Assembly (NCBI GenBank): GCA_013399115.1
Contig: VXAA01005212.1
Span: 429,974-493,973 of the forward strand
Direction of reading: 5' to 3'
Source: Anseranas semipalmata
Lineage: Eukaryota > Chordata > Aves > Anseriformes > Anseranatidae
DNA: 64,000 nt
Shown here: piece after piece, positions 53,701 through 63,285 of the stretch
Layout: every line of letters begins with the position of its first letter
How positions within the stretch are numbered: the stretch's first letter is position 1
Translations under genes and position numbers: made by a program
The notes under the pieces: generated by a model
What the model was told of the DNA's origin: nothing
The model's input: the letters and a program-made list of their open reading frames with translations, nothing else
Databases searched by the model: none

Positions 53701-56700
53701 TGCGCACCTGCTCAGAAGAGCTTGCTCTGAAGTCACCCAGCAAAGCAGAGAGCACTTATGCCACCCAGGTAGGTGGAATGCAGCGACTTCATGGTTCAAG
53801 TTAAGGTTGCTTGGAGAATTGTAACTTTGCATTTTACGGCTTCCTATTTATAAATATAACCATGTGGATGTTTTCTAAATATTTACCAAGAACTTCCATT
53901 CCACTACAGAAGCTGCCTGGAAATGCTCTAATCAAACCATCCCAGAAGGTAGACAGCACCATATACATACCTGCTCTTTTCCAGCAACTACCTAGAGGTG
54001 ACTTACAAGCCCCAAAACATTCTGTTCCTCCATGATGATTCAGTATCAGAGGTGGACTTGCATACCAACTCAGTGTCTCATCTGTATGGGCTTAGGCAAT
54101 ATCACAGCTTGAAGCACTCCAGAATTAAAATATGCAGGACAGTACAGAATGATATTCCACAGCTGCAAGATGTCAGCTCCAAGTGCAAACTCCTGTCTCT
54201 AATGATCCTTCTGCTACAACAGGGCCAGCTCCATTACAATTTTAAAAGACAGCAATGTAAACTTGGCAATCCTCCCTATGTAAACTACAGCTAATCAGCT
54301 GGTAACAAATTCCTGGCACTCCAGCAGTTGCGTCAAAGTATGTCTAAAGGACCTTAAGACTTTTTCCTTCAAGTGTCCACTTGCATGCAGTCTTCCCAGA
54401 ACAACATAACAGCAGTCAGCTGTCAGAATAAGAACCAAGGACCAACACAGTCACCCACACAAAGTCACAACTCAAGAATGTCTTCAGAACAGGCTGTTCA
54501 TTTGGTGACTAACCTACAGCCCTCACTTAAAAAGGAAAATCTACTTAATGACCAAAAAAATCCACACCCACTTCATTTTTAGCCACTTGGAGATGCTGGC
54601 AGAAATCACAGTGAGACTGGAGGAAAAAGACCCGAGTATCAAACAGCCCGCATTATATACCAGCAGAGCAGGCTAGAGAAGCAGCCAGCACAGGAATCCA
54701 CCTCAGCAGCTTCTGAGGAACACTCTGCATGTTGTCACTGCAGGTTGGTTACTGTGAACGAAGCACAGGTTATCATATGCTTTTAGTTGCAAAGTAAGAT
54801 ATATCTCTCAAATCAGGGATTAAAAACTCCACAACAATACAGCACATATCAGCAGAGTGAATGCCAGCCCCGGGCTACGTCTGGACTGGTTCTATACCCA
54901 TCTCACCTTCATGTAATACCCTTAAGAAGACCAGAAAGCACTGCCAGCCACTTTTATACTTCTACTTGTTTTCAGACCAGGGGAGGTATAAGCCTACAAT
55001 GGCAACAACCCTTCCACTGTACTGGTGTCAAAGTGTTTCCAATGCCAGTTAGGTAACTAGGAGAGAGTGACAGATTTTATCTCACTGATCTGAAAAAATG
55101 GGGGGGTGGGAGGTGGAAATCAAGGGGCTTTAACTCTACACCTGAACAGATGATTCAATAAACAGTCATTTTGTAGAAGTGCTGAGTTTAGTACAGCATC
55201 AGCCTAAAGGGACTTTCTATTGCCTAATTCTGAAGACTTCCATCACCATAATCCATTTCAGATTCTCAAAGCTAAACCTTTTTTTTGTGCAACTGCACTC
55301 TGCGAGAAGTTCAGAAGGGAGGAAGGAATGGAAAGCAGTTTCAGCCTCTGACCAAACAATAACCAGCCACATCACCTTCTAAGAGATGGGCGAAAGGTAT
55401 CAAGATCCACTGTCCCTCCACACTTACCCTTTTCCAGAAAGCTACTTCTAAGCACTTTCTTAGCCCATTAACACAAGAGACAAATATGAAAGAGAGATTA
55501 GGACAACACGTAAAAGCCTTGCAGCCCTATCTGATCCACTCAGCCCAGTTTTCAAAAGAAGAAAGTTTTATGCAGTTGAAGTTTACGTGTTGGGATACTC
55601 AGTATTTATTATCTTTTCTTCACATCTTTGTCTCATTCTTTTCAGCATTTAAACCCTTTGGTCAGCTTTATCAGATCTTAAAGCTCTACTTCACGAAAAG
55701 TATGAGGTTGTTATATTAATACCATGAAAAAGAAGAGAAGTTTACTAATACACAGTAAGAGAGAAGTTGCAGAATGAATTCAAACTTTTTTTTTTTGTAA
55801 GATATCAGACAATGCAATCACTAAACACAACGCCACAAGAAGCCAGAATTATCAGTTTTGCAGCATACACAGATGCCATTATTGACCAGAACCACCCCTC
55901 CAACAGCTTCAGGCTGTGATTTTCCCCAGCTAGTACTGATGCTTCAACACTAAGCCTCAGTGTAACAGAGAGAAAAGCAGATTAGGAATTTCAGTTCTTT
56001 GTCCCTTTGGAAAGGGAATCTTTAAAACAGGTTTGCTTTTTCATGCCTTTGAGCCCCACTCAACATGGACAATGAAATTAGTTTCTTTATTTTCATTTAA
56101 CATCTAAAAAGAGAGCTCCAAGCATTCACATGATAATTAACCTTACAAGCAACAGATCCAGCAGCATAATACTAATAGGCCGATCAGTTAAACTTAAATA
56201 ATTGAAGGTGATAAATGCTGCTGGCTGGTTAAGTCAGTCAGCTAACAAAATGGAAACATGTGCCCAAATGACGTCCCAAAATATATTTCCTCTATTTTAC
56301 CACTACTGTCTGTAAGTGTCCTATCAGACAAACAGCATTTATCTTCACAACACCCATGTTAGAAGGCCAGGTGCTATTTGCATCTTTTTAGAGAGAGGAA
56401 GAGGGTCCGAGCTGCAGTACAGAGACTGCACAACAGGGTTAGAGTCTGGAGTGCAATACTGTGTCCCCGAGGTCTTAGGCTTGCATCCTCAGTACTGGAG
56501 CTACCTTTCTGTCTTGTTTCCCCATCCTCTCCACTCCTGCCTTATCTCCTTCCCTCCCCATATGCCTTCCCTCCAAAACAGTGATGATTGCAAAGGTTTT
56601 CATTATTATCTTCATTATTATTTTAATAAGCAAGGAAGTTTTCAAAGGATTTTTGGCTACGATGAGTGAAATTTAAGGCTCAAGCACAGATTTGCCTAGA

Positions 56701-59700
56701 GTGTTGTGGGTTTGTATGTGACTGAATGAAAGGCTTTTCCTCACCTGGTGACCATGAAGAGTATACAGAAGTCTTCCTTCTAGCAAGTCCAGAATTTTAA
56801 GAGTCGAATCATTGGAAGCAGTAACCAGATAATTTCCAGAGGGGTGAAAGGAAAGACTGTTTACCACAGCACTGTGCACTAAGGATGGAAAAAATGTACA
56901 CAATAATCACCGAGACTGGTTTACATAAGCCCAAGGCAAAAGAATTAAATAAAGTACAAGCACATTCCAATTTTCTGTTACAAACTTTAACAGGAAAATT
57001 ATCATGGGGGAAACATTCCACAAAACTCTTCAAAGCATCGGAGAACAAGGGCAGTATTCAATTCTTGTAAAAATACGCATGACTTTACTGAAAGGAAAAA
57101 GGAAGCTTTGCCAATTATTCTGAGAGATTTAAGACTACAAAAGCTTCCAGTGTAGCCCTGAAACGTAACTATGTGCACAAGTGAGCTACACGATTCTGTG
57201 ACAGAGTTGGACGTTGGCATATTTTACTACTGGGAAGCTGCTGTTCTTGCTCCCAAGTAATTCTAGAATAAAATCTATTAGCTAGTACATTAATGAGAAG
57301 ACTGAAATTGCTATGAAAGACAAACTCAAAATTGGCATTGCATAGGATTTTTTTTTTAATTTTTTTTTTAATTTATTACCTGACTAACCAAGACTGGGTT
57401 TAAGAGGAACTAGGAAAGAAGAACCAGCAACTTGAAAATGGTCCAGTATAAACATTATTTCTTCAGCCAGCCAATTCCCTAACCAAAACTTTTTAAGTAA
57501 GTATGAGTAGACAAGCTATTAGAGCATGAACTTCCAATAAAGCAATCCTTCTTGCCCAAAGACAAAGCCTAAGAGTTATTTTGAAGGGAGCTAAAGAAAA
57601 TGTTCTAGGAAAAAAGTCAAGCTACACTTTTAAATTCACTACAACATTAAACATCTACCTAATGTAGGACTTCCCCCCTGAACTTTTACAAAGTAAGCTA
57701 TTGTGCATATTTATTTATGAGAACATGTAAAAAAAAAAAACAACAAAAAAACACAGGAAAAACAAACAGACAGACAACAACAAAAGACACACGCAACAAC
57801 CCTAACTCAATACAGGTACCTTCTAAACAGTTATTCCTGCAGGTGAATACTGCCTGTATCAAACAGCTAGGTCTCCCTCTCACCCTCATTATATGTTAGA
57901 GGAGAAGTATGTGGAGTTTTTCCTCTTAAAAGAGCACTAAACCTTCTTTGAAAATTTTATTCTGAGTAATTTGTAATATTCCTCAGCCCTTTACTATGTT
58001 CAAATACAGGCAAGCACATATTTTGTCAACTAAAGCAAGTCCTAAAAAGGAATCACACCAGAAACAAATTAAGTTAATGATAAATCCTCTGAATTGCAGA
58101 TACTGAATAAAGTATTTCCAGCTTTGCCAAAAAAACTTTTCATAATGAAAAGAAATCACACAGGTTGTGGCTGTGTAAACAGTTGCAGCTTCTGTGCCCA
58201 AGCAGTTCTTGGCTGCCATAGGGCTCAGAGAAAATTTCATCTTCCTTCTGCCAAACCAGCTCATACCTCCCGCAAAAGCATTCACAACACCTCCTCCAGA
58301 AACTTGCCAACGCATCCTGCAACTTCACTTTATTTCATTTATTTCACCAATAAATCAGGAGCAGCACAAGGAAGCATCTCCCACGGCCATGCTGCCACAA
58401 GCCTATCCTTCGGCCATCCGAGCCCCAGAAAAACAACGGCCAGATAAGGGACTGCTATTGGGCTCCAGCATTACCTTTACGGGTTAACTACTGAAAATTG
58501 AGTCACACCAACCTATCGAGCGACCAATAACTGTCTTGAGCCTAGCAATACAGGCACTGACTGCATAGAAATAGTGACACCTTAGTAACCAGCAGGCAGA
58601 AAAAAAAAAAACAAAATAGTATGCGCTTGACACAGGCACAGTCCCAGAGGCTGATGCCCATCACCCAGCTCTGTCTGAAGTGCAGACACAAGCCAATTGC
58701 TCTTTTGAAACAGCAATGAAAAAAATAGGTTAAAGCTGTTTCCATAGACCTGCGAAGTTGTGTGTAGGGCATCTCTCTTGCACAGGAAAAAGAAACTTCA
58801 GGTAATAAATACTGACCATTTTAATTAGGGCTTTATTTGCTGTACAAAAATAGCACTAACTAGAGGAGCGAATAAAGCATCTGTCTACTCCGTTATACAG
58901 TAAATGGGACCAGAGTACCTTTACTTTGCTAAAAAACACACCACATGAGAAGTTTTGCAGTTTGCAATCTATTTCCAACTTTCCTTTACAGATGTTATAG
59001 TTGGAACAAGCCCTAGCAACAGGAGCAACACAGCTAAAAGACTTATCGGTTTTGGAAAACAACCAAACTTTAATATGCAAGAGTGTGTGGCAGGACTACT
59101 TATCTACTAACTCCTCCACGCAATTTAATCTTTAAAATGGATTCCCTTGAGATCAGGCAGCATGAGCTCATAGAGAGGAAAGAGATGCCCCCTAGTGGGA
59201 CTCGAAAAGCAGCTTCACACAGGAAAGCCGCTAAACTAAATCAGATTTAGCCAACAGGCGTGTGTATAAACCCTTACAGAGCAGGATCTACAGACATCTC
59301 CATAACGTGTTACAAATGCATCGGTTTGAAGCCACAGGTGCATGAAGTGACTGCATACAACTACTACTGCAGTTGTAGATTTCTTTGGCTTTTATGACTA
59401 TTTCTAGCTCAAAATTTAATACCTGACTAGCACTTACACAGTAGCTGTTAAAAATAACACTCATAACAGGAAAAGATTGCTTCAATAGCAAGAGTGTCAG
59501 ACTAAAATGTTATTCAGTACGGGTGGGATACAGGGGAAATATACAACTCCAAGACAAAAATAAACCTGGCAGTCAAACCTAAACCACATTAGACTTGGAC
59601 AATTTAATAGCAGTAAGTGGAAAGCAGGAAGAGATCATTTTTGAGCCAAGTTATACTGTGGCTGGAAACATGCACTGCAGATCTTGCCACTGCAGAAAAG

Positions 59701-62700
59701 CTGATAAAGTAGGTTAAAGGACAATCTGACACTATTCAAGTATTTAAACATGCTACCTATTTTAGCAGCAAGACTTCAGAAAGGCATTCCCAAGTTTTAA
59801 TAAGGGTCACAAGTTAACAATACTTACTACACAAAGAATCACACTTCAGCATTTATTGCTGGTATGTAGCTGGTTCAAGATACAATTACAATGATTTGCA
59901 ACAACAGTCCCCAAAAGGACTTATGTCCATTAAATTTGTTAACTCTCAGAACCAGAAGCGATTGCGAGTCCACAAGAATAACTGAAGAAATAGAAATAAA
60001 ATAAAAATCACCTTACATGAGAGTTCAAGGGACTGAGGCAGGTTTAAAGTTGAAAGAGTTCAAAACCTGTTTGACCTGACGTTAGATGATTATAATGACA
60101 TTTCCATCTATACGCAACAAACAGAAAAACAGCCCGCTATATGTGGCGGAATTACTAAAGGATTGCAAAATTTGCAGACTGTTCCTACTCCTCACCAACC
60201 TCTTTTTGAAAAGCTTTTAGGTACTTTTTCAGGTAATCCAGAGGACTTTCATAATGTTAACGGCTTCTCTGCAGATAATCTGCATTTGCTCTGAGATGAG
60301 TAACTCCCATTACTCTTATCTGCAAGAAGAGTCTAGTCTTGTATAGGTTACTGGAAGAACACAAAAAGGCGAACCCTGCTCCTTAAACCATCGCTACACT
60401 TTCTCTGCCTTTCTATTTCAAGGGAAACTAAAGAACTTTTATTGAAAGACTATGCAAATTCTTTCACTGACTTGTGAGTGAAGGGATACATAGACAAAAG
60501 CACTTTGAAAAACAATTAATTACATAAAGCCAGGAGGACTAACTGCTTTAACTTAGAATTCAGTTTTTGGCTCTTAATTTGTGAAGTTAGCAGAAATCAA
60601 CTACAAAATACTTTACTACTCTGCCTTTTCTGCCTGGCATTCAGCTGTGAGGCTGCAGCAGCAGGAACTGACAGCATCTGGTGTGGATGGCAGAAAGAAT
60701 GAAATACCAAGATCCAGTCCCATATTTTTGATCTGCTTTACTAGCATGCCAAAAGTGGTCTTCACAAAAAGCTATCTGTACTGAAAACGGTGCTTCAGAA
60801 TGTCTGGATTGACAAGATACAATGGCAGCCCTAAAAATCATTAACAGTAAAGGCAAGAGCAGCCACAGTTAGGCTCAAGGAACTAATGTGCACAAAACAG
60901 TACAATCAAACTCAAACAAGCTTGCAGGGATGGGAAAGGACCTTTTTCCCTACACAGTTCTACCAAATGGCAGCACTAATCAGTTTGACAAGAACAGGCA
61001 ATATGAGATGTCATTTTGACAGCAAGGCTAAAAAAAAAAAAAAAAAAAAAAGGGATGTAGACTCCTAAATATAAAGCTAGCTACTCCAAGGACAAACTAG
61101 CCTGGAAAAGTTGTAACAAGGTCAAAACCAATTCTGGAAGCTGAAACCCAAAGAATATACTGGAGAAGGAACTGTAAATATGGATTGTAGTCTAGAATTG
61201 CAATTCATTGATTTTCGTTTTCCTTCTTTTGTTAACTTTCCATAATTTTCACATGAAAAAATTAACTTTTTGCTTTGGTGGAATGCATCTGATTTCTCCC
61301 ACAGACTTATTTGGTGGCAAAAGCCATGTTCTTTTTACTGCATATAATTTCCTCAAGAACAGTAAACACAAGCCAAGTGGCATTGCAGATAACACCTATG
61401 CACACCTGCAACATGAGACAGTTTCAGTGCTGGGGCTTTTTTGCCCCTTTTTTTTTTTGTGGTGGGCAGAGAAGGACAAATCAGAACAGAGGTGTTTCTC
61501 ATCAATATGCAAGAACCAGTCTTGGAGCTAATACAAGGCAAAGCATAAGGTGTGGTGAAGAAAGGCCTCCCTTGGAAGGCCTAAGCCATTGCCTTTCTGG
61601 AAAAACAGCAGGTGATGGAGAGAGTCCTGGGACTTCAGAGCAATCCCTATTAAAACATGGAATGGTCAGAGTTTTCAAAGATCTTAACTTGCCTTGATAA
61701 TGTTGAAGAAGTCTATTCATCCTAACATCCCACACCTTCACTGTGTTATCTGTACCAGCTGCAGCAATGCAAGTACCACTGGGATGAAAATCCACATGAT
61801 TCACAAACCTGTAAATTGCAGTTAAATCCAACTGTTTATATTCAACTCTCGCTGAAGATCAAAAAGGTCTTTTCAAGAAGGGAAACTACATCATGATGCA
61901 TTGAACATTATGGAAAGGAGAAAGTAACTTGAAAATTCATACTGGCAAATTTCTCTTAAGACCTTGCCTATAACCCCAAGCAGACTCCAGGATCATATCC
62001 AAGCATACCTGTCTTCAAAGTGTTGCATTACAGCTGCGTGCAGGAGCGGTAGACACAAGCCTCTGAAAATTTCATTAATCCAAATATGGAACATTTGGAG
62101 TGTAAATGTCTGCATAATATGTGTCCTTGACTAAATTAACAGGATTTCTAGATTGGTGCATACAAAACGGAACAAATCCCACCCCCCCCTTATTAGTCTT
62201 AACTAATTTTAAGATAGAACTTACTGAATTTCTGCCTGAAATCACATTACTACTCACAAGACAGTGGGGCTGAGACCAAATTCCTTTCTGGACTTGTATG
62301 CAAACATTTTTTTTTTTATTTTTAAACACACAACTACAATAAAAACCTCAGAACTTTCACTGAAGAATGTCTTGCAACTCCTCACCCCATCCATACAAGA
62401 AATTAGGTAAAATTAATAACCCTTTGAGTATTCTTGTAAAAAGTGCTGAGGAAGCTGAGAAATTTCAATTGTTTGTTTGGATGAGCTGTGTTCTCAAAAG
62501 CACTGGAAAAAATAATGCTGTCTAAATTTGTCTTAACATAATTGTTTATCACCTGGAAAGAATACAACTTTGTACTTGAAAATTCAATATAGCTAGAAGC
62601 TAAGAATAGTTCCATCTCAGTACTATGAAGACTCATTTTGTATTTCCGGACAAATTAACTTCTGCTGCAGATCAGCATTTTGTATGAAAAAAATCCCCAA

Positions 62701-63285
62701 TGCCACAACTGAATAGAACAAAGTTTTTTTTGAGGAACTATTTGGCATTCTGAGGATGAAACAAAGTATACCAGTACCAATTTGCCAGCACACTTTTGCT
62801 TTTAATTTACTTCTTCAACTCGGAACACAATAAAAAAAATTTGACAAATCTGGAAGAAATCAATAACTTAAATACCTTCAAAAATAAATAAGAACACAGA
62901 AACTTAAGGCTTGACATACTGGGCAGTTATTGAAACATAACCCTTAATGTTCCAGCCTGGACAAGTCATAACAAGATCAAAGCGATTCTGGAAGCTCTTT
63001 TTCCAACTCATCCTCTGCTGGCTGCCTTTGTAATAGGTGCTAATGATTTTGTAAGAGGTGGAAATGATTGCCAGGACAAAGACCTCTGCCTGCAGTGACA
63101 AAAACAGGTCTACACTCACCAAGCATCCCCACTTCAGCCATCACAAGGCTGGTCCTTGTGCCCTGGCAGGTACTTACCCCCCATGCTCACAGAAGGAATG
63201 TATACATTCTCTGCTGGTTTTATCCCACAGTTTGACAGTTTTATCATCACTGGCTGATACTATCAAGCGTCCATCAGGAGAGAAT
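17453..63285 (-). CDS. POC1A: POC1A, POC1 centriolar protein A (C-terminal 253 residues, seven exons, 5' partial)
   Basis: POC1A is a WD40 protein of centrioles and basal bodies, where it supports centriole stability and ciliogenesis (family knowledge). On the minus strand the coding sequence joins 63285-63178, 61808-61693, 56878-56745, 46651-46583, 43688-43590, 27277-27140 and 17551-17453. The total is 763 nt and the frame is continuous at all six junctions. The product has most of WD repeat 4 ([20 protein letters not shown]), repeat 5 ([20 protein letters not shown]), repeat 6 ([20 protein letters not shown]), repeat 7 split over two exons (ASGGSDEQ then VMVWKTNFD), a variable linker, and the coiled coil ([13 protein letters not shown] then [17 protein letters not shown]). 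Motifs such as VKLWDK, GPAT and [12 protein letters not shown] fit human POC1A as I recall it better than POC1B. Human POC1A is about 407 residues, so about 150 N-terminal residues lie beyond the window. No frameshift or in-frame stop is seen. Confidence 0.96.
18195..18325 (+). mobile_element. MIR-like ancient SINE fragment
   Basis: The block ccctattttacagctgggga, then aactaaagcacaaagaaagg and a cttggctaaggtcac end, follows the well-known MIR core order (TTTACAG-GGGGAAACT-AGCACA-AAG-GTCAC). An upstream stretch, near aagtgctt, resembles the MIR left part. The fragment is strongly diverged, as expected for an amniote-age SINE. It is intronic to POC1A and antisense to its transcription. Confidence 0.7.
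22664..22774 (-). mobile_element. CR1 LINE, 5'-truncated 3' end
   Basis: On the plus strand it reads tcatagaatcatttaggttg, then gaaaagacccttaagatcat and caagtccaacc, the reverse complement of the CR1 3' UTR and tail. About 110 bp remain, and the similarity stops after the tgccacgtcc block. The element runs in the same direction as POC1A. Confidence 0.93.
23678..23710 (+). repeat. Poly(A) tract, 33 bp
   Basis: An uninterrupted run of 33 A, the longest homopolymer in the window, inside the last POC1A intron. It is T-rich in the transcript. No retrocopy was recognised upstream of it. Confidence 0.95.
24431..24456 (+). repeat. 13-bp tandem duplication
   Basis: TCCACATTATGTC is followed directly by TCCACATTATGTT. 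This is a minor slippage-type duplication. Confidence 0.7.
27140..27277 (-). CDS. POC1A: POC1A exon: variable linker and first half of the C-terminal coiled coil
   Basis: This 138-nt, 46-codon, phase 0/0 exon has a gtttttctag acceptor and a CAG|gtatgg donor. The first 32 or so residues are polar and poorly conserved ([19 protein letters not shown] and onward). They are followed by [15 protein letters not shown], the start of the conserved POC1 coiled coil. It sits at the end of a 16.3-kb intron. Confidence 0.94.
28521..28585 (+). repeat. T17 tract followed by a 16-bp-period direct repeat
   Basis: A run of 17 T (28521-28537) is followed by AT-rich sequence. Then GGTCTACAGGATC occurs twice (28557-28569 and 28573-28585) with a 3-bp spacer. 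On the minus strand this reads as a short repeat leading into a poly(A) stretch. Confidence 0.7.
30241..30263 (+). repeat. C-rich and A-rich simple tract
   Basis: Two C7 runs separated by AA, followed by A6. Short mononucleotide tracts like this are prone to indel error in assemblies. Confidence 0.8.
33187..33230 (+). repeat. GGAA/GAAGG-rich purine stretch
   Basis: An imperfect GGAA- and GGGA-type repeat with only a few pyrimidines, about 360 bp left of the CR1 fragment at 33591. Confidence 0.65.
33591..33902 (+). mobile_element. CR1 LINE, 3' end with the end of ORF2
   Basis: About 310 bp of CR1 3' end. The forward frame still reads the ORF2 C-terminal region, including [20 protein letters not shown] and the [12 protein letters not shown] block, ending at a stop at 33815-33817. 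The 3' UTR then ends with ggtctcttccaacctgaacg and the octamer tail GATTCTGTGATTCTGTGA. It is severely 5'-truncated, as is usual for CR1, and is antisense to POC1A. Confidence 0.95.
35460..35481 (+). repeat. A tract and TA dinucleotide repeat
   Basis: About eight A followed by about seven TA units, a simple microsatellite in the largest intron. Confidence 0.85.
36722..36762 (+). repeat. 41-bp homopurine tract (GAAAA-type)
   Basis: Every base is A or G, grading from GAGA to AGAAAA repeats. It is homopyrimidine in the POC1A transcript. Such tracts can adopt non-B DNA or mimic a polypyrimidine tract. Confidence 0.9.
43590..43688 (-). CDS. POC1A: POC1A exon: end of WD repeat 7 and start of linker
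   Basis: This 99-nt, 33-codon, phase 0/0 exon begins [18 protein letters not shown] and runs into a variable linker ending HHSL. The acceptor is ttctgcag and the donor is CTG|gtaggt. VMVWK.NFD closes the seventh blade of the propeller. The last 14 or so residues have no clear family motif. Confidence 0.94.
44575..44628 (+). mobile_element. CR1 LINE, very short 3' tail fragment
   Basis: About 54 bp containing gatgatcttgaaggtccctt and ccaacggaactattctatt, the CR1 3' terminus. A duplicated 'agat' interrupts the usual ctagatgatctt. Confidence 0.85.
46520..46537 (+). repeat. Poly(A) tract, 18 bp
   Basis: A pure A run 45 bp outside the donor side of the WD7 exon at 46583. Confidence 0.95.
46583..46651 (-). 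CDS. POC1A: POC1A exon encoding the first half of WD repeat 7
   Basis: This short 69-nt exon encodes 23 residues, [20 protein letters not shown] then DEQ. It is flanked by a ttcacag acceptor and a CAG|gtacgt donor, both in phase 0. The [18 protein letters not shown] pattern is characteristic of POC1 repeat 7. The exon is easily missed because it contains no Met and is under 25 codons. Confidence 0.95.
46652..56744 (-). other. POC1A intron, 10093 bp
   Basis: The intron lies between the WD6 exon and the first WD7 exon. It contains a weak MIR-like relic near 56336-56480 and A/T tracts near 48604, 51921 and 52857. Roughly 51400-53250 is purine-rich on the plus strand, so the transcript is pyrimidine-rich there. 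No exon was recognised. Confidence 0.88.
56336..56480 (+). mobile_element. Possible MIR-like SINE relic
   Basis: ttcacaacacccatgttaga and the following ggtgctatttgcatctttt / agagagaggaaga order resembles the MIR CTCACAACAACCCTATGAGG-AGGTACTATT-ATTTTACAGA-GAGGAAACTGAG segment. Divergence is high, so this is tentative. Confidence 0.35.
56745..56878 (-). CDS. POC1A: POC1A exon encoding WD repeat 6
   Basis: This 134-nt exon encodes [18 protein letters not shown] through LLYTLHGHQ, with Val completed by the G from the preceding exon. The acceptor is a pyrimidine-rich tract ending in ccttag, and the donor is CAG|gtgagg. It ends in phase 0 after Gln. Confidence 0.96.
61030..61051 (+). repeat. Poly(A) tract, 22 bp
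   Basis: A pure A run in the GC-AG intron. It lies about 50 bp left of the first copy of the 44-bp direct repeat. Confidence 0.95.
61099..61142 (+). repeat. Diverged 44-bp direct repeat, copy 1
   Basis: agcctggaaaagttgtaaca, then aggtcaaaac and caattctggaagct. It matches 62954-62996 with a handful of mismatches and one gap, in the same orientation. Similarity stops on both sides. It is probably a scrap of an unnamed repeat family. Confidence 0.5.
61687..61693 (-). promoter_or_regulatory. GC-type 5' splice site of a POC1A intron
   Basis: The exon ends AAG and the intron begins GCAAGT on the minus strand (intron bases 61692 G and 61691 C). Apart from the C at intron position 2, this matches the donor consensus perfectly, which is typical of functional GC-AG introns. 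The intron's 3' end at 56879-56880 is a normal AG. Confidence 0.9.
61693..61808 (-). CDS. POC1A: POC1A exon encoding WD repeat 5
   Basis: This 116-nt exon encodes [18 protein letters not shown] through [10 protein letters not shown]. The acceptor is minus-strand tttacag before G TTT GTG. The first G completes the Gly codon from the previous exon, and the final G starts the Val codon completed by the next exon. The donor is GC, with minus-strand AAG|gcaagt, which matches the known consensus for GC-AG introns. No GT donor nearby keeps the frame. Confidence 0.95.
61809..63177 (-). other. POC1A intron, 1369 bp
   Basis: The intron lies between the WD4 and WD5 exons, with a gtaagt donor and a cag acceptor. 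It is AT-rich. It contains one copy (62954-62996) of a short diverged direct repeat whose partner is at 61099-61142. No coding potential was seen. Confidence 0.9.
62954..62996 (+). repeat. Diverged 43-bp direct repeat, copy 2
   Basis: agcctggacaagtcataaca, then agatcaaagc and gattctggaagct. This is the partner of 61099-61142. It lies in the next upstream POC1A intron, so the two copies flank the WD5 exon. Confidence 0.5.
63178..63285 (-). CDS. POC1A: POC1A exon encoding most of WD repeat 4
   Basis: This 108-nt exon has a consensus acceptor (minus strand ctcttag before the exon) and a gtaagt donor. It begins with the third base of a codon, probably AAA/Lys by family alignment, and ends two bases into a Gly codon. 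It encodes 35 full residues from [20 protein letters not shown] to the CEHG stretch. The Asp and Trp-Asp of the WD motif are present. It is the most upstream POC1A exon in the window. Confidence 0.95.

Larger units (their letters stand above)
56879..61692 (-). other. POC1A GC-AG intron, 4814 bp
   Basis: The intron lies between the WD5 and WD6 exons and has a GC donor. It contains an A22 tract at 61030-61051, an A-rich CAACAA-type stretch near 57729-57790, and T-rich tracts near 57350-57376. I saw no other recognisable element and no exon. Confidence 0.9.

Noticed and set aside
17453..63285. Assignment of the gene to POC1B
   Set aside because: The repeat and coiled-coil residues (KLWDK, GPAT in repeat 7, [12 protein letters not shown]) fit POC1A better than the POC1B pattern I recall, such as KIWDT.
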